From DASXUL01 sp036504855 (lineage in GTDB: Bacteria; Armatimonadota; DTGP01; JAKQQT01): 64,000 bases of DNA. The translations under genes and the position numbers were made by a program. Below the pieces are notes generated by a model. That model made no database searches and had not been told where the DNA came from. It saw only the letters and a program-made list of their open reading frames with translations. The stretch is taken from contig DASXUL010000058.1 of assembly GCA_036504855.1 (NCBI GenBank), positions 1 to 64,000 on the forward strand, given 5' to 3'. How positions within the stretch are numbered: position 1 is the first letter of the stretch; each line of letters opens with the position of its first letter. This document shows positions 17,995 to 26,462 of this stretch, piece after piece.

Positions 17995-19083
17995 ATGAAG
18001 ATCGCTTACCGCTACATCATGCGCGAGTTGCTGGGGCCGATGCTGTTCGGCGTGGCGGCGTTTGTGTCGATTCTGCTGGCCGGAAAGCAGTTGATGGACC
18101 TGACGCGGCTGGCGTTTGAGGGAGTGGCCTTCTTAGACGTGGCGAAGCTGTTTCTATTGGCGCTTCCGCCCACCGTGGTGTTTACGCTGCCCATGAGTAT
18201 GCTGCTGGCCACCCTGTTGGGCTTCGGGCGGATGAGCGGTGACTCCGAGATGGTGGCGATGTACGCGGGCGGCATGAGCCTCTACCGAGCCGCGGTTCCC
18301 GTGGTGTTTCTTTCGCTGATCGTCACTGGGGTCACGATTGTGCTGAACGAGAAGGTCGTTCCGTGGTCGTTGAGCACGGCGAACGACCTTCGCGATCGCG
18401 TTGAAGGCCAGGTGAAGTCTCAAAACGAGGTGGAGATCCGCCTTCCGCAGTATCGGGGCGACAAGCTGGTGGGCATCGTGCGGGCCACGTTCTTCAATCC
18501 GCGCACGGGCGAGATGCGCGGCGTATCGTCCGTGGATTACAAGAACGGCGAACCGGTGCGCGTTACCTATGGCGCCTCTGCCATCCGCAAGGACGATTTC
18601 CATTGGACGTTGCGCAACGGCTGGACGACCGACCCGCGTCCGGATTCCTCCGCCCCGCGCGCCGGTTTTCCGGAGGCCACTCTCACCATCCAACAGACGG
18701 TGGATGAGATCCGGGGGCAATCGAAGCGCATCTCCGAAATGAGCATGGCTGAGTTGCGGGAACAGATGAAGGTCTACTCGCGAACCGGTCAGGTGTCGAA
18801 GATGGCCGAAGCGGAAACCGCGTGGTGGAACCGGTGGTCCGTGCCTTTCGCCAGCGTGGTATTCGCGGCGATTGGCCTGCCGTTGGGGTTGCGGCCTCAG
18901 CGCGCGAGCGGCGGTTTGGGCCTGGGGCTCAGCATTGTTATCATATTCGTATATTGGGTGGTGTGGAACTCAGCCACTCGTTTAGGCGGTTACGGCACGG
19001 TGTCGCCGTTTGCGGCCGCCTGGTCGGCCAACATCCTGGGCATCGGCATCGGCGCCGCGCTACTGACGCGGGCCCCCAAGTAG
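17995..19083 (+). CDS. lptF: LptF/LptG (YjgP/YjgQ) family permease
   Basis: Inner-membrane permease of about 362 residues with six predicted helices: three N-terminal (YRYIMRELLGP start is family-typical), a periplasmic beta-jellyroll (about 130-260) and three C-terminal. It is the membrane part of LptB2FG, which lifts lipopolysaccharide to the periplasmic bridge. Only one such gene is present, so it may act as a homodimer or pair with a second copy elsewhere. Start is uncertain: ATG 17980 lies inside the heptad array, ATG 17995 just after it. Confidence 0.9.
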   Translation: MKIAYRYIMRELLGPMLFGVAAFVSILLAGKQLMDLTRLAFEGVAFLDVAKLFLLALPPTVVFTLPMSMLLATLLGFGRMSGDSEMVAMYAGGMSLYRAAVPVVFLSLIVTGVTIVLNEKVVPWSLSTANDLRDRVEGQVKSQNEVEIRLPQYRGDKLVGIVRATFFNPRTGEMRGVSSVDYKNGEPVRVTYGASAIRKDDFHWTLRNGWTTDPRPDSSAPRAGFPEATLTIQQTVDEIRGQSKRISEMSMAELREQMKVYSRTGQVSKMAEAETAWWNRWSVPFASVVFAAIGLPLGLRPQRASGGLGLGLSIVIIFVYWVVWNSATRLGGYGTVSPFAAAWSANILGIGIGAALLTRAPK

Positions 19084-19152
19084 AGGCGTGGGGTGTGACG
19101 GCACGGGATTCGCTTTCCCGCCTGCTAGACGCCTCGCGCCAGATCGATCATC

Positions 19153-20511
19153 ATGACTCGCCTTATTGTACTCTGCTTGACATGGATGGCGCTTTCAGCG
19201 CTGACCGCTTACTATGCGGATATCTGGGGCCGCAAGCTCGGCAAGCAGCGCAAGACGCTTTTCGGCTGGCGTCCCAAGCGGACGGCGGTGTTCATAATCA
19301 CCGTCTCCGGCGCCATGATCGCCCTGCTGTCGTTCGTGGTGCTCCTCACCGCGGACAAAGGCATCCGGCGCGCCCTCACCCAGTGGGACCAAACGGTGGA
19401 CCGGCTGACGAAGGCGCAGGCCGAGGTGGACCGGCAGAAGGCGGCGCTGGCCTCGTCGGAGGCGGACGTCCACGCCATTGAAACGAGACTGAATAGCAGC
19501 CGCCAGCAGTTCCGTGCGGCAGCCGCGAGAGTTGCCGCCGCCCAAGCGCAGTTGAAGATCAGGCAGGAGAACCTGCAAAGAGTGCAGGCCGACCTGACCC
19601 AGGCGCGATACGGGCTCCAGCAGGCGGCGGCTCAGGTGCAGCAGACGCACGCGGAACTGAGCGCGGCCCAAGACGACCTGACGAGAACAAGGGCCGCCGT
19701 GGCCAAGGGCAAAGCTGAGCTGGCGAGGATCAAGACATACAGCGACCGCGCAACGCAGGCGGCGTTTGAGTCTACCCGCCTGCGTCTTCTCGCGGAGCGG
19801 AACGCCAGTGAGGCCGCTCAGGGCGTCTATGGCGTGCAGCGCGGCGATGAACTCATCCGGCGCGTGATACCGCCGCAGTCCACACTGGCTCAGGCGCGGG
19901 AGAACGTTGCGCGGACCCTGAATGATGCCCGCACCATGGTGGCCAAGCGAGCCCGCGAGCGAGCCATCCCCTTCGACACCGGCGTTCCATACGTGAAACT
20001 GCTCCCGAAGATCATCCGCACCACCGTGGACGGAAAGCCTGCTACCCGGATCGTGTCGGAGCAGAAGGTCCTGGATGCCGTGGCGTCGCAGTTGCTCTCG
20101 CCGAACTCGCCCTCGCCGGGCGGCGTCGTGCTGCAGGTGATCGCGATGCAGAACGCCCTTCTGGGACAGACGGCAATCGTGGACTTCCGGCTTACCGAGA
20201 ACCATGTGGTTTTCGAAAAGGGAACAGAGTTGGCGCGGATCACGTTGAACAGCCGGCAGACGAAGGCCGAGGTGATGGATGCCCTGACCGGCTCGCTGAT
20301 GGAGGTACGCACCTCGGCGCTGAAGAACAACCTGATGCGGAACAGCGACGACTCCGTGGGCAGCCTCCCCGCTTACCAGTTGCCCGATGTATACAGCGAG
20401 GTTCAGCGCGCCTTCCGCGAGCGGCAGGACGTGGTTACGGTGCATATCTACGCCGCGCAGGACACCTGGACGGCCGGCCCCCTTACCCTTCGGTTCAAGG
20501 TGGACCGGTAG
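19153..20511 (+). CDS. DUF3084 membrane-anchored coiled-coil protein
   Basis: Protein of 452 residues with two N-terminal transmembrane segments (about 1-20 and 47-67), the second followed by a long coiled coil rich in A, Q, R and E (about 75-215), then a globular C-terminal domain (about 220-452). This layout is DUF3084, known mainly from cyanobacteria and Armatimonadota and of unknown function. Its place right after lptF suggests a role in envelope assembly or LPS transport, which is inference. The C-terminal domain contains GVVLQVIAMQNALLG and ending strands that resemble a periplasmic fold. Confidence 0.8.
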   Translation: MTRLIVLCLTWMALSALTAYYADIWGRKLGKQRKTLFGWRPKRTAVFIITVSGAMIALLSFVVLLTADKGIRRALTQWDQTVDRLTKAQAEVDRQKAALASSEADVHAIETRLNSSRQQFRAAAARVAAAQAQLKIRQENLQRVQADLTQARYGLQQAAAQVQQTHAELSAAQDDLTRTRAAVAKGKAELARIKTYSDRATQAAFESTRLRLLAERNASEAAQGVYGVQRGDELIRRVIPPQSTLAQARENVARTLNDARTMVAKRARERAIPFDTGVPYVKLLPKIIRTTVDGKPATRIVSEQKVLDAVASQLLSPNSPSPGGVVLQVIAMQNALLGQTAIVDFRLTENHVVFEKGTELARITLNSRQTKAEVMDALTGSLMEVRTSALKNNLMRNSDDSVGSLPAYQLPDVYSEVQRAFRERQDVVTVHIYAAQDTWTAGPLTLRFKVDR

Positions 20512-20532
20512 TCTCCCGGTTGAAGCAAGATC

Positions 20533-21345
20533 ATGGCATTGGAAGTCAGTTTTGGGTGTGATCTGACGGAACGCGCGGGAATTACGTTGCTCCAGTGGGC
20601 GGCGTGGCTGCGGGAAGGGGTTCCGCACGGCATCTCGTCGCGCCACGGGGGAGTGTCGCGCCCGCCGTATGCCTCACTGAACCTGTCGGACAGCGTGGGG
20701 GATGGGCCCGGAGCCGTGGTCGCAAACCGCGCCAGGTTGGGCGCCGCGCTGGGCGACATGCGCCGCCCCCGGATCTTCGCCAAACAGGTTCACGAGGCAA
20801 GCGTGCACGCCGTTCGCGAGCTGCCGCCTGGCTCGCAGCCTCCCCCGGAGGCGGATGCCCTCATCACCAACCGCACGGATGTCTACCTCGCGCTAACTTT
20901 CGCGGACTGCGTTCCGGTGTTGTTCTACGATCAACAGCGCCGCGCGGTGGGCGTAGCCCACGGCGGCTGGCGCGGACTGGAAGCCGGAATACTGCAGGCC
21001 ACCGTCCGGGCAATGCAGGCTGAGTACGGCACGGAGCCGCCGCGCCTTCAGGCCGCCATCGGGCCGCACATCGGAGTGTGCTGCTATGAGGTAGGCGAGG
21101 ATGTGGCCGCTCGATTTGCTGGAATCCCGCGCGCCGTTCATCGCGACGACGACGGGCGTATCACTCTGAATCTCGCACGAGTGGCCCGGGCCAAGCTGGC
21201 CGCCGCCGGACTGACGGTGGAAAACGTGGCTATCTCCGCCGCATGCACGTCCTGCTTCCACGACGCGTACTTCAGCCACCGCGCCGACGGCCCAACCGGC
21301 CGCTTCGCCGCCGCCATCGGTCTGGAGCCCCTCGATGCCCGTTGA
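20533..21345 (+). CDS. pgeF: Purine nucleoside phosphorylase / polyphenol oxidase family (YfiH/PgeF)
   Basis: Protein of 270 residues from the family once called laccase-domain proteins; members act as purine nucleoside phosphorylases or deaminases and as a peptidoglycan editing factor. Metal-site motifs are present: GISSRHGGVS near residue 35, GVAHGGWRGLEAG near 140, and CTSCFHDAYFSHR near 240, with AIGPHIGVCCYEVG in between. Co-directional with the YggS/SepF genes, as in many bacteria. The last 11 bases overlap the next gene. Confidence 0.92.
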   Translation: MALEVSFGCDLTERAGITLLQWAAWLREGVPHGISSRHGGVSRPPYASLNLSDSVGDGPGAVVANRARLGAALGDMRRPRIFAKQVHEASVHAVRELPPGSQPPPEADALITNRTDVYLALTFADCVPVLFYDQQRRAVGVAHGGWRGLEAGILQATVRAMQAEYGTEPPRLQAAIGPHIGVCCYEVGEDVAARFAGIPRAVHRDDDGRITLNLARVARAKLAAAGLTVENVAISAACTSCFHDAYFSHRADGPTGRFAAAIGLEPLDAR

Positions 21346-21757
21346 GCCCGTTGTGCTGGCCATAGACCCCGGGCGCGGGAAATGCGGCCTGGCCGTGGTT
21401 TACCGCTCCGGACAGGTGGCCGAGCAATGCATTGTGCCCCGTTCCGAGCTTCCCGCAGCCGTGCAGGAGGTGGCCGGGCGCTTCCCCCTGCGCGCCTTGG
21501 TGCTGGGGGATCGAACCGGCTGTAAGGATGCCCGCCGCGATCTGGGACCTTTGGTGACGTGCCCGATTGTGCTTGTGGAAGAGCACGAAACCACGCTCCG
21601 CGCCAGAGACCGTTACTACCGGGAGAACCCCCCACGCGGACTGAAGCGCTTCGCGCCGCGCGGGATGCTCACGCCCCCTCGACCGCTGGACGATTACGCC
21701 GCCGTGCTGCTGGCCGAACGCTTCTGGCAGGCGCACGCATCGGAGGGCCAGGTTTGA
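21335..21757 (+). CDS. RNase H-fold protein, YqgF/RuvX-like
   Basis: Small protein of 140 residues that starts with VLAIDPGRGKCGLAVV, the nucleic-acid-resolvase/YqgF type first strand with the catalytic aspartate. The later VEEHETTLRAR segment supplies a glutamate as in YqgF, and a C-terminal DDYAAVLLAERF supplies the last acidic residue. It may process 16S pre-rRNA or resolve junctions, but it diverges from classic RuvX (YqgF) and could be a second paralogue. Overlaps pgeF by 11 bases and yggS by 4 bases (TTGA). Confidence 0.7.
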   Translation: MPVEPVVLAIDPGRGKCGLAVVYRSGQVAEQCIVPRSELPAAVQEVAGRFPLRALVLGDRTGCKDARRDLGPLVTCPIVLVEEHETTLRARDRYYRENPPRGLKRFAPRGMLTPPRPLDDYAAVLLAERFWQAHASEGQV

Positions 21758-22437
21758 ACCAAATCGCCGACAATATCCGCCGCATGCAGGACCGCATCGC
21801 CGCGGCGGCCGAGCGCGCTGGCCGGCGCCCCGAAGAGATCACGCTGGTGGCCGTCACGAAACTCCAGCCGGCCGCGTCGGTTCAGGCCGTTCTGGATGCC
21901 GGCATTCGCGATGTGGGCGAGAACTACGTGGCGGAGGCCGGGGAGAAGTTCCCACGCGTGAACTGGCCGGACGGCGTTACCCGGCACCTCATCGGGCACT
22001 TGCAGGGCAACAAGGCCGCGAGGGCTCTGGAGTTGTTCGACTTCGTGCAGTCGGTGGATAGCGTGAAACTCGCCCGGCGGTTGGACAGCAAGGCCGCGGA
22101 TCGCGCTATAGTTCTCCCTGTCCTTCTGGAGGTGAGGCTCTGCGACGAGCCGGAAAAGACCGGAATTAACCCCGAGGACCTTCCAGGCGCAATCGAGGAG
22201 GTTCTTGCCCTGCGGAACCTGTCTTTGCGTGGTCTGATGGGGATGGCTCCGTTCACGGATGACAAAAAGGCTGTGCGTGCGGCCTTCAGGACCCTACAGA
22301 ATCACTTTCTAACACTCCATAATGACAACAGGACGACCCTTAGCATGGGGATGACCAGCGACTTCGAGATCGCCGTCGAGGAAGGGTCCACCATGGTCCG
22401 CGTGGGCACGGCCTTATTTGGCCGCCGCCCCGCATAA
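21754..22437 (+). CDS. yggS: YggS family PLP homeostasis protein
   Basis: PLP-binding protein of 227 residues, COG0325. It has the alanine-racemase-like barrel: VAVTKLQPA carries the PLP lysine, VGENYVAEA, HLIGHLQGNKA and the C-terminal MGMTSDFEIAVEEGSTMVRVG phosphate-binding segment. It buffers free pyridoxal phosphate in the cytoplasm. The start is a TTG overlapping the preceding TGA, with GGAGGG upstream; an open frame that extends further 5' is non-coding. YggS, SepF and YggT in a row are typical of Gram-positives and cyanobacteria. Confidence 0.94.
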   Translation: MNQIADNIRRMQDRIAAAAERAGRRPEEITLVAVTKLQPAASVQAVLDAGIRDVGENYVAEAGEKFPRVNWPDGVTRHLIGHLQGNKAARALELFDFVQSVDSVKLARRLDSKAADRAIVLPVLLEVRLCDEPEKTGINPEDLPGAIEEVLALRNLSLRGLMGMAPFTDDKKAVRAAFRTLQNHFLTLHNDNRTTLSMGMTSDFEIAVEEGSTMVRVGTALFGRRPA

Positions 22438-22461
22438 CCGCATTCATCAGGCAGGCGAACA

Positions 22462-22950
22462 ATGGCAAGGACAGACCGCATGGAGCGCAATGATTTGGTG
22501 CAAGACGACGAAGACATTTACGAACGCCGAGGCTGGTGGGACAAGGTGAAGAACCTGGTTCACGGCGATGACGAGTTCGAGGAGGAGGACGAAATGGACG
22601 GAAGCGCCCCGCAGGCGCGGCCGGCTGCGCGCCCCGCCAGCTACCCCCGCATGGAGGCGCAGCGCTCGAATGCCATCTTCGTTCGCCGCACCATTCGCAC
22701 AATCGATGACGCTCAGGCGGTGGCGGACCGCCTCAAGGAGCGCCGGCCGGTAGTGGTCAACTTCGAACACACCGACGAGGAGATCGCCCGCAGCGGGCTC
22801 GACTTCATCTCCGGCGTGGTCTACGCCCTGGACGGCTTCTACGAGAAGATTGGCGAAAAGGTCTTCCTCTTCACGCCCACCAACACGCCGATCGCCGTAG
22901 ATGACCCGGAAGCAACCGAGCGGGCCGGCTACTACCCCGGCAGCCGGTAA
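22462..22950 (+). CDS. sepF: Cell division protein SepF
   Basis: Protein of 162 residues: an N-terminal amphipathic membrane-binding region, an acidic and proline/alanine linker, and the SepF core (about 75-150), including VVVNFEHTDEEIARSGLDFISGVVYALDG... SepF polymerises and anchors FtsZ filaments to the membrane. Its neighbours YggS and YggT support this. No ftsA or ftsZ is in the window. The start may also be the ATG seven codons in. Confidence 0.93.
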   Translation: MARTDRMERNDLVQDDEDIYERRGWWDKVKNLVHGDDEFEEEDEMDGSAPQARPAARPASYPRMEAQRSNAIFVRRTIRTIDDAQAVADRLKERRPVVVNFEHTDEEIARSGLDFISGVVYALDGFYEKIGEKVFLFTPTNTPIAVDDPEATERAGYYPGSR

Positions 22951-22958
22951 GCGACTGC

Positions 22959-23264
22959 ATGAACCTAGTCATCTACGTCCTGATGCGCGCGCTCGATATA
23001 CTGGTGTTGATCATCTTCGCCAGCATTATCTTGAGCTGGGTGGAGTTCTTCCAGCGCTCGAACCCGCGAAGCGGGTTCCGCCTGAACATGGGCAACCCGG
23101 TGATCCGCTTCATCGAAAGCGTGGCATATTCGGTGCTACACCCGATTCGCCGCGTTATTGAGCCGTACCAGCGATCTTCGGGGATCGATTTTTCGCCGAT
23201 CATCGCGCTGGTTCTGATCAGCGTGGTCCGCAGCGTTCTGCTTGGACTGGCCGTGGGCCGCTAG
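22959..23264 (+). CDS. YggT family membrane protein
   Basis: Protein of 101 residues with two hydrophobic segments flanking a loop with PVIRFIESVAYSVLHPIRR, the YggT (Ylm G) signature of NP-x3-F-x-P type loops. The family takes part in division-site or osmotic functions and is normally next to SepF. Eight bases separate the two genes, so they are one transcript. A GC-rich hairpin follows. Confidence 0.9.
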   Translation: MNLVIYVLMRALDILVLIIFASIILSWVEFFQRSNPRSGFRLNMGNPVIRFIESVAYSVLHPIRRVIEPYQRSSGIDFSPIIALVLISVVRSVLLGLAVGR

Positions 23265-23281
23265 CCAGACGCCCAGGCATT

Positions 23282-23318
23282 GCGGAGGCGGCCCGCCGGT
23301 TGAGCGGGCCGTCTCCGC
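23282..23318 (+). terminator. GC-rich hairpin after the yggT gene
   Basis: GGCCCGC (23290-23296) pairs with GCGGGCC (23304-23310), and outer GCGGAG pairs with CTCCGC. No T-run follows. It probably separates the division cluster from the CPBP protease gene. Confidence 0.55.
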
Positions 23319-23381
23319 GTCGTCTCCGCCGTCTCCCATCCAGACGGTTGCACGCTCTCACCGCTGACGCCTGATCCGCGC

Positions 23382-24368
23382 ATGGCCGAACCCTTCCCCG
23401 ACATGGTCGATCCATCCCACACCCCCGCCGAGCCGGCGCGCCCGCGCCCAGCGTGGGAGCTGGCTCTCCTCTATGCGGCGGTGGCCGCCTGGATCGCCGT
23501 TTGGTACGGCATCAACTCCTCAACGCAGGAGGGAACCGTTGGGATCACTCCGAGTAGCCTTGCCTCCTCCAAGTTTCTGGATGTTATCGGCCTATCTTTC
23601 GCGGCGCTGACCCCGCCTCTCCTGGTGGGCGGGCTGGTCCTGTGGGTCGGGTTGCTGAACGCGCCTAACCGCCTGCCGCCACTGCGAACCACGACGGCGT
23701 TGCTCCTGAACGGGGCAGTGGCCGCGCTCCTGATCTACCAGCTCCCTTCGTTCGCGGCGGGGCTGATCCGCGGGCGGGTCCGCGTGGACAGCCTTGGCCT
23801 GTTTGTCCTGACCAGCCTCGTTGGCGGGGTTCTGGCATATGCCTGGGCGCAATTAGTGCTCGGCGCCAGGGGGGATGGGCTGAGAGGATTGGGGTGGAAC
23901 GTCCGGTCGGCCATCGTGCGGGCAGTCGCCGGCTACGTTGCCATGTTCCCGCTGGTTCTGGGGGCGTTCCTCATAACGGCGCTCGGCCTCATGGCGTTTC
24001 CGCACGTGCAGAACCCCGCCAACCCCGCGGCGGAGTGGGCTACGAAGGCGAAGCCCGGTCAGGTCCCATTCATCTATATCGTGGCGTGCGTGATCGCGCC
24101 GATCGTGGAGGAGCTGGTTTTCCGGGGCTTCGTGTTCCGGGGGCTGGAGAAGCGCTACGGCGTCTTCGTTGGCGCTCTGGCCAGCGCGATGATCTTCGCG
24201 GGTATGCATCCGCAGATGCCGTTCGGCTTCCCTCCGCTGGTGGCGTTCGCTTTCGCGATGTGTTACGTCTATCGCGCCTCAGGCAGTCTGGTTCCCGGCA
24301 TGCTCATCCATGCAGCCAACAACGCGTTGGTGCTCACGATTGCACGGCTCGCAATGGGAGGGCACTGA
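23382..24368 (+). CDS. CPBP family intramembrane metalloprotease
   Basis: Membrane protein of 328 residues with about eight hydrophobic segments. The abortive-infection/CAAX-processing signature is intact: IVEELVFRGFVFRG (EExxxR) near residue 240, the histidine in IFAGMHPQMPF near 270, and GMLIHAANNALV near 310. These glutamate and histidine residues form the active site of Rce1-type proteases. It may process a prenylated or peptide substrate, or act in immunity. The stop and the next start share TGATG. Confidence 0.9.
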   Translation: MAEPFPDMVDPSHTPAEPARPRPAWELALLYAAVAAWIAVWYGINSSTQEGTVGITPSSLASSKFLDVIGLSFAALTPPLLVGGLVLWVGLLNAPNRLPPLRTTTALLLNGAVAALLIYQLPSFAAGLIRGRVRVDSLGLFVLTSLVGGVLAYAWAQLVLGARGDGLRGLGWNVRSAIVRAVAGYVAMFPLVLGAFLITALGLMAFPHVQNPANPAAEWATKAKPGQVPFIYIVACVIAPIVEELVFRGFVFRGLEKRYGVFVGALASAMIFAGMHPQMPFGFPPLVAFAFAMCYVYRASGSLVPGMLIHAANNALVLTIARLAMGGH

Positions 24369-24631
24369 TGCCCGCGCGCCTGACCGTGCGCGTTCAGCCC
24401 AAGGCTTCGAAGAACGAGGTCACTGGCTGGCAGGATGGCGCGCTGCGAGTTCGGTTGACCGCCCCGCCCGTGGACGGCGCGGCGAACAAGGCGCTTGTGG
24501 ACTTCCTCGCCGGCGTATTGGGCGTGCGCCGCTCCGACATCCAGTTGGTTGCGGGGGCGAAAGCTCGCACCAAGACGGTGGAAATCGCGTCTCTCACGGA
24601 CGCCGAGTTGGCGGAACGCCTCCCCCAGTAA
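24368..24631 (+). CDS. DUF167 (YggU) family protein
   Basis: Protein of 87 residues beginning MPARLTVRVQPKASKNEV and with the core APPVDGAANKALVDFLA, the signature of the DUF167/UPF0235 family of unknown function. It is often found near YggT/YggS genes, as here. The start overlaps the stop of the CPBP gene. A perfect hairpin follows and ends the plus-strand block. Confidence 0.92.
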   Translation: MPARLTVRVQPKASKNEVTGWQDGALRVRLTAPPVDGAANKALVDFLAGVLGVRRSDIQLVAGAKARTKTVEIASLTDAELAERLPQ

Positions 24632-24650
24632 CGCGCCGGGCAGTCCCGGC

Positions 24651-24707
24651 CCACACACAGAGAAGCGAGACGCCAGGACGTCTCGCTTCTCCCCCAGTGG
24701 TGTGTGG
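24651..24707. terminator. Bidirectional terminator-like hairpin
   Basis: A perfect 13-bp stem: 24660-24672 (GAGAAGCGAGACG) with 24679-24691, loop of 6. An outer CCACACAC/GTGTGTGG pair adds eight bases. It lies between the convergent DUF167 gene (+) and the zinc-ribbon gene (-), so it can serve both. Confidence 0.75.
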
Positions 24708-24727
24708 CTGTGCGTGGTAAACTGTTG

Positions 24728-24919
24728 TCAGGCGGCTTCGGCCAGGTCCGGGTACCGGGCGGCGATCTCCGACAGCGGGGCCAGCGTCTCGCTTCGGTTC
24801 GGCGCGTTCACAGTGGTGGCGCTACCGGTGGCGCACTTGTCACATCGAACGCCAACGCGCGAATTCTCCAGCCACAGCGGCCAATTTCCAATCGGCTTAC
24901 CGCATTCGCTGCACTTCAT
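24728..24919 (-). CDS. Small zinc-ribbon protein
   Basis: Protein of 63 residues with two CxxC knuckles: MKCSECGKPI at the N-terminus and VRCDKCA near residue 28. The four cysteines likely hold one zinc. The rest is polar and helical. GGGAG lies just before the ATG. No family is recognised; small zinc ribbons of this kind may bind nucleic acid or protein. A small hairpin at 24937-24959 lies in its leader. Confidence 0.65.
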   Translation of the reverse strand: MKCSECGKPIGNWPLWLENSRVGVRCDKCATGSATTVNAPNRSETLAPLSEIAARYPDLAEAA

Positions 24920-24936
24920 GGTACTCTCCCTTCACC

Positions 24937-24959
24937 TCGGTCTTTCACTCCAAGACCGA
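24937..24959 (-). other. Leader hairpin of the zinc-ribbon gene
   Basis: Eight-base arms TCGGTCTT (24937-24944) and AAGACCGA (24952-24959), loop of 7, just upstream of the ribosome-binding site. It could mark the transcript start region or a regulatory structure. Confidence 0.4.
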
Positions 24960-25107
24960 ATCGGTCGCCAGACCCTCTCACCCCATCTATCGACGCAACG
25001 AGTCAGGCCCTTTACCCCATATTTCGCGGTAATGCATCATTAACGCCGCTGAAACACGCGAGCAATATGGCCGGGCTACGATAGGGATACAAGGGGGCGG
25101 CCTGAGT

Positions 25108-25761
25108 ATGCTGATATTGTTGTTGGAAGACGAACCGGGATCCCTGGAAACGCTGGCGGACGGTCTGCGCGCCGCCGGCCATGTAGCGCGCGCGGCGCCG
25201 GTGGAAACGCCTATCGCGGAGATACTGGACCCGCGGCCCGACGCCGTGGTGTCGGTAGGGCCGCAGCCGCCGGAGGCGGTTACCCACCTGGCGGGAGCCG
25301 GCGACGGCGTATTCGCCGTTGCCGTTTTGTCGGCCGAATCGTTGCCGTTGTGGCCGATGGATGGCCCATTCGAGGAATTCGTACTGGAGCCAGTGCGCGT
25401 GGCGGAGCTGGTCCTCCGGTTGGCGTTGCACCAGTGCCGACAGAAGCAAGATGACACTGAAGTGATTCGTAGCGGCAGCCTCGTGATCGACATCAGCAAC
25501 TACACCGTCTCCGTTCATGATGAGCGAATTGAGCTGACATTCAAAGAGTATGAACTCCTGCGCTTCCTCGTATCGCACCCGGGCCGCGTGTTCACTCGGG
25601 ACACGCTGCTGGAGCAGGTTTGGGGCTACGACTACTGGGGGGGCAGCCGGACTATCGACGTGCACATCCGGCGCATCCGCAGCAAGCTCCCGGTCAGCGT
25701 GGCCGCCCAGATCGAAACGGTGCACCAGGTGGGGTATCGATACGCCTCACCGCGCGACTGA
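25108..25761 (+). CDS. OmpR-type transcription factor with degenerate receiver domain
   Basis: DNA-binding regulator of 217 residues. The C-terminal part (about 120-215) is a winged helix of the OmpR/PhoB type: LTFKEYELLRFLVSHPGRVFTR, TIDVHIRRIRSKL and VGYRYASP. The N-terminal part looks like a receiver (starts LILLLEDEPG) but lacks the phosphoacceptor aspartate: the usual LVLLD strand reads VVSVG, and the conserved lysine region reads LEPV. It is therefore likely to act without phosphorylation. No histidine kinase is next to it. Weak GGGGGC site upstream. Confidence 0.85.
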   Translation: MLILLLEDEPGSLETLADGLRAAGHVARAAPVETPIAEILDPRPDAVVSVGPQPPEAVTHLAGAGDGVFAVAVLSAESLPLWPMDGPFEEFVLEPVRVAELVLRLALHQCRQKQDDTEVIRSGSLVIDISNYTVSVHDERIELTFKEYELLRFLVSHPGRVFTRDTLLEQVWGYDYWGGSRTIDVHIRRIRSKLPVSVAAQIETVHQVGYRYASPRD

Positions 25762-25816
25762 CCGCGATGCCGCGCGCTTGGCTTTTCCGGGACGCCGGAT
25801 CGTATCATGAGCGTGC

Positions 25817-26461
25817 ATGGAAACGCGCCTGCTGCGGACCGACCCGGCCCATCCAGACCCCGCCATCCTTCAGGAGGCGGGGCGCATTTTGCGTGCCGGG
25901 GGGCTTGTTGTGATGCCCACCGAAACCGTCTACGGCCTGGCGGCCGATGCCCTCAACCCCGAAGCCGTGGCCGCCCTGCGCGCGGCAAAGGCCCGCCCGG
26001 AAGAGAAGCCTCTACCGGTGATGGTTTCCGGGGCCGCGGACATACCGATGTTCACGACGGAGAGTCCCTCGAATGCCCTCTCCCTGGCCGCCGCCTTCTG
26101 GCCCGGCCCGCTGACACTCGTGCTGGAAGCCAATCAGCGAGTGGGGGAGAGCGTTCACGCCGGAACCGGCAAAGTGGGCCTCCGTGCCCCGGACCATGCA
26201 GTGGCTCAGGGCATCCTGCTGGCGGCTGGGCGCCCGCTGGCGCTGACCAGCGCCAACATCGCCGGTCAAGCGCCAGCTCGCTCCGCCCAGGAGGCGCTCG
26301 CCGCGCTGAACGGGCGCGTAGACCTGATTGTGGATGCCGGCCCCGCGGCGTTGGGAGAGCCATCCACTGTCCTCGATCTGACCTGCGATCCCCCGCGGAT
26401 CCTGCGGCCGGGCGGCGTCTCCATCGAGCGTCTGCGCCGTCTGTTGAGTGACCTCGCCTGA
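25817..26461 (+). CDS. tsaC: Threonylcarbamoyl-AMP synthase (Sua5/YrdC/TsaC)
   Basis: Enzyme of 214 residues that makes threonylcarbamoyl-AMP from threonine, bicarbonate and ATP for tRNA t6A37. Signature: VMPTETVYGLAADA near residue 35, KARPEEKPLPVM near 60, and LTSANIAGQ near 140. It lacks the extra C-terminal Sua5 domain. It precedes rimI and tsaD, its partner in the pathway. rimI starts 1 base after its stop codon. Confidence 0.95.
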   Translation: METRLLRTDPAHPDPAILQEAGRILRAGGLVVMPTETVYGLAADALNPEAVAALRAAKARPEEKPLPVMVSGAADIPMFTTESPSNALSLAAAFWPGPLTLVLEANQRVGESVHAGTGKVGLRAPDHAVAQGILLAAGRPLALTSANIAGQAPARSAQEALAALNGRVDLIVDAGPAALGEPSTVLDLTCDPPRILRPGGVSIERLRRLLSDLA

Positions 26462-26462
26462 G

